A stretch of 64,000 nt of DNA from Aplectana chamaeleonis (taxonomy: Eukaryota > Nematoda > Chromadorea > Rhabditida > Cosmocercidae). Below are positions 63,117 through 64,000 of the stretch, piece by piece. Numbering within the stretch: the stretch's first letter is position 1; every line of letters begins with the position of its first letter. Position numbers and translations under genes: made by a program. The notes under the pieces were generated by a model. The model saw nothing but the letters and a program-made list of their open reading frames with translations. It did no database searches and was not told where the DNA came from. The stretch lies in contig JAPDOI010000195.1 in assembly GCA_029168955.1 (NCBI GenBank), forward strand, positions 310,001 to 374,000, given 5' to 3'.

Positions 63117-64000
63117 CTTTACGGTAGTATAGAGATACGAATATGTAGTTTATGGCAAATATCCTGACTCCTCTGAATATGCCCTGATTCGTTCCTCTGG
63201 CATCGATATGCCGTCGCCCTGCTAATCGCTGACTTCGCACCTCCAGTTGGACGCGTCAGGTCACCACAACGGCCCACCAACAGCACAGGACTCAACCCAT
63301 GTATCTCTTCACAAAGAAGTAACTTCTGAAATTTACAAACTATTGATTAATTAATCGGGAAAACAAGAAAATTCGAAATTCTATTCAACTAATCGTAAGA
63401 ATTTTCCGAATTCTCATTCGAATCGAATAGAAATAAAAACAGACTTTTTCCATTTTATTTACTCATTCGAAAGAAGCGAGATTTCTATAGCCTTTTCAAA
63501 ATTGCCGAATGAATGTACGCATTCGAAAAAGGCACATTTAAACTTTCCTAATGAGTGAATTTTTCGATTAACGCGTATTTATATTTTCGAATGAATGAGT
63601 GGGTTCGAGAAAATCTCAAATCTTTTGAATGAGTAGAGAAAATGGAAAAAAGTCTATTTTTATTTCTATTCGATTCAAGTGAGGATTCGGAGGATTGATC
63701 CGATTAGTTGAATAGAAATCGAAATTTCGTGTTTTTCCGTGATGCATACATATGAAAACCATGAACATTCTCAAAATACCAAGACTTCCGATGTTACATC
63801 TTTTCTGAAGAGATATATGGGTTGAGTCCTGTGCTGTTGGTGGGCCGTTGTGGTGACCTGACGCGTCCAACTGGAGGTGCGAAGTCAGCGATTAGCAGGG
63901 CGACGGCATATCGATGCCAGAGGAACGAATCAGGGCATATTCAGAGGAGTCAGGATATTTGCCATAAACTACATATTCGTATCTCTATACTACCGTAAAG
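63117..64000. repeat. Long palindrome cut by the window edge
   Basis: 63117-63558 and 63559-64000 are near-perfect inverted copies about 63558.5 (CTTTACGGTAGTATAGAGAT at the left pairs with the last bases of the window). Arms share GACGCGTCAGGTCACCACAA and GGCATCGATATGCCGTCGCC. The centre is made of ATTCGAAT-like words. The arms continue past the window, so the total length is unknown. Confidence 0.9.

Noticed and set aside
1..64000. CRISPR arrays, bacterial operons or insertion sequences
   Set aside because: Direct repeats here are irregular minisatellites or transposon arms; genes have introns and the repeats are eukaryotic types.

Overview
The window is repeat-dense animal DNA that I read as a parasitic roundworm genome, most likely a hookworm-like (clade V, strongylid) nematode. 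The reasons are two spliced host genes of nematode type, very short introns beside huge transposon-filled ones, and RTE, CR1/L2, mariner, Penelope-like and hAT-like repeats. This assignment is an inference from family recognition; no search was run. There are no bacterial operons, no CRISPR array and no confident tRNA or rRNA gene.

Host genes. (1) On the + strand, 547-4740, nine exons in consistent splice phase encode the C-terminal part of a patched-related (PTR, sterol-sensing-domain type) membrane protein. Its 5' part lies left of the window. (2) On the - strand, 59072 down to 27206, at least fourteen short exons encode a phosphoinositide phospholipase C of the beta type: PH/EF-hand linker, EF hands, catalytic X half, Ser-rich X-Y linker, catalytic Y half, C2, short tail, stop, and a poly(A) signal at 27159-27164. 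The exons are scattered through more than 31 kb of transposon-packed introns, and its 5' end is outside the recognised part.

Mobile DNA, left to right. The PTR introns carry small inverted-repeat elements. From 7.2 to 11.4 kb two damaged copies of an L2/CR1-like retrotransposon lie on the - strand, with a Penelope-like reverse-transcriptase fragment and a terminal-inverted-repeat element between them. From 12350 to 20926 there is one interval bounded by an 8-bp target duplication and hAT-type ends. It holds at least four levels of later insertions. At 21.3-21.7 kb is an ORF1 fragment. At 23.6-26.95 kb is a nearly complete RTE element, just past the 3' end of the phospholipase gene. Inside the phospholipase introns are a second hAT-type element (29482-31135), a CR1/Jockey-group retrotransposon with a 10-bp target duplication (36998-40452), several foldbacks, about nine copies or fragments of a TTAA-flanked ~480-bp MITE, a palindromic mariner derivative (56123-56832) and a long palindrome that runs off the right edge.

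The most unusual theme is a set of unrelated-looking non-coding elements whose arms are arrays of one short, often palindromic word: AAACGG, CGGTAAA, ATTCGAATA, GTTACATGTAAC, ATCCGATA, TTTCTCGGC, ATCGCGA, CATCGCTGC, GTCGCG. Two of them have clear 8-bp duplications and CAGGGGTGTGC ends. AAACGG is the word bound by maize Ac transposase, so at least those two may be hAT MITEs built from transposase-binding arrays. Several of these elements also share one internal core sequence.
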